The position numbers were made by a program, and so were the translations under genes. From the NCBI GenBank assembly GCA_937995865.1, contig CALKJA010000113.1, forward strand, positions 1 through 45,899: a stretch of 45,899 bases of DNA, written 5' to 3'. This document shows positions 45,609 to 45,899 of the stretch, one piece after another. The notes beneath the pieces were generated by a model. That model was not told where the DNA came from. It saw only the letters and a program-made list of their open reading frames with translations, and searched no databases. The DNA comes from an uncultured Paracoccaceae bacterium. GTDB lineage: Bacteria > Pseudomonadota > Alphaproteobacteria > Rhodobacterales > Rhodobacteraceae. Position 1 is the first letter of the stretch. The number at the start of each line of letters is the position of its first letter.

Positions 45609-45899
45609 GTGTCTGTTCACGCGTCTGCTGCCGATCCGGCGGCATCTGAGCTTGTTTCTGTGCCAGCTTTGCTGACCCGCAATGTACGGGAGCATGGCTC
45701 TGTCGCAGCATATCGTGAGAAAGAGCTTGGTATTTGGCAAAGCTGGACGTGGTCCGAAGCTGCCGAAGAAATGGAGGCGCTTGCACTTGGCTTTATGACA
45801 CTGGGCGTGAACCCAGGCGATCACATTGCAATTATCGGACGAAACCGGCCCTACCTGTATTGGTCAATGATCGCGGCGCAAATGGCGGGCGCGGTGCCT
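45609..45899 (+). CDS. long-chain acyl-CoA synthetase (AMP-binding), 3' truncated by window
   Basis: GTG 45609 has GGGAGG 5 bases upstream, and the frame remains open for 97 codons to the window edge. The visible N terminus (VPALLTRNVREHGSVAAYREKELGIWQSWTWSEAAEEMEALALGFMTLGVNPGDHIAIIGRNRPYLYWSMIAAQMAGAVP) is typical of AMP-dependent synthetases of the long-chain fatty acid type, which activate fatty acids to acyl-CoA via an acyl-adenylate. The catalytic motifs lie beyond the window, so the acyl specificity cannot be judged. Branched-chain amino-acid ABC transporter genes often follow such synthetases in this group, but that is outside this view. Confidence 0.85.
   Translation, partial: MSVHASAADPAASELVSVPALLTRNVREHGSVAAYREKELGIWQSWTWSEAAEEMEALALGFMTLGVNPGDHIAIIGRNRPYLYWSMIAAQMAGAVP

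Overview
The window looks like chromosomal DNA of a marine Roseobacter-group alphaproteobacterium (Rhodobacteraceae). The reasons are the moderate-to-high GC, the RpoE-ChrR pair facing its FAD-oxidoreductase/DUF1365/MFS/DUF3833/SDR operon, the dapB to small secreted protein to DUF1674 to rsmB to heparinase to purH to lspA to DUF3035 to M16-M16 gene order, and the many Rhodobacterales-type conserved small proteins. No tRNA, rRNA, CRISPR array, prophage or transposase was seen. Genes are densely packed with many 1-4 base overlaps, and no stretch above 300 bases lacks a gene.

Layout. 1-6.2 kb: end of a GcvT-domain FAD oxidoreductase, rarD-rluA, a small NTF2-like protein, an aldehyde dehydrogenase divergent from a 1-Cys peroxiredoxin with a perfect 18-bp palindrome between them, a small lipoprotein and an L,D-transpeptidase. 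6.4-18.7 kb (mostly minus strand): a Tat-exported PhoX phosphatase, then the translation/RNA cluster rbfA-truB-rpsO-pnp, which here is opened up by accessory genes (DUF2233, DUF1203, DUF1643, DUF5665, an RTX protein, DUF2306, a fatty acid hydroxylase, a YHYH protein). Two of these accessory genes are broken by in-frame stops. 18.8-31.9 kb (mostly plus): dapB, rsmB, heparinase-like, purH, lspA, DUF3035 lipoprotein, paired M16 proteases, mutL and rmuC. 32-39.5 kb: a WYL regulator with a Rid protein, then the RpoE-ChrR sigma/anti-sigma system and its divergent five-gene operon. 39.6-45.9 kb: a saccharopine dehydrogenase/GST/histidine phosphatase operon, a solitary formate dehydrogenase alpha subunit, a SpoIIAA-like protein and the start of an acyl-CoA synthetase.

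How the parts work together. The most coherent system is the singlet-oxygen/membrane-stress module at 33.4-39.5 kb. Zinc anti-sigma ChrR would hold RpoE. On release, RpoE should fire two back-to-back promoters (34794-34823 minus, 34848-34877 plus) with the same element spacing, raising both rpoE-chrR and the FAD oxidoreductase operon that in relatives acts on membrane fatty acids. The most unusual observations are the matched promoter pair, the two nonsense-interrupted genes inside the opened rbfA-pnp cluster, a membrane-anchored RTX protein, a pnp leader hairpin built from a tandem repeat, and several perfect palindromes in promoter regions. Functional assignments rest on reading translated sequence and recalled family features; no database search was run.
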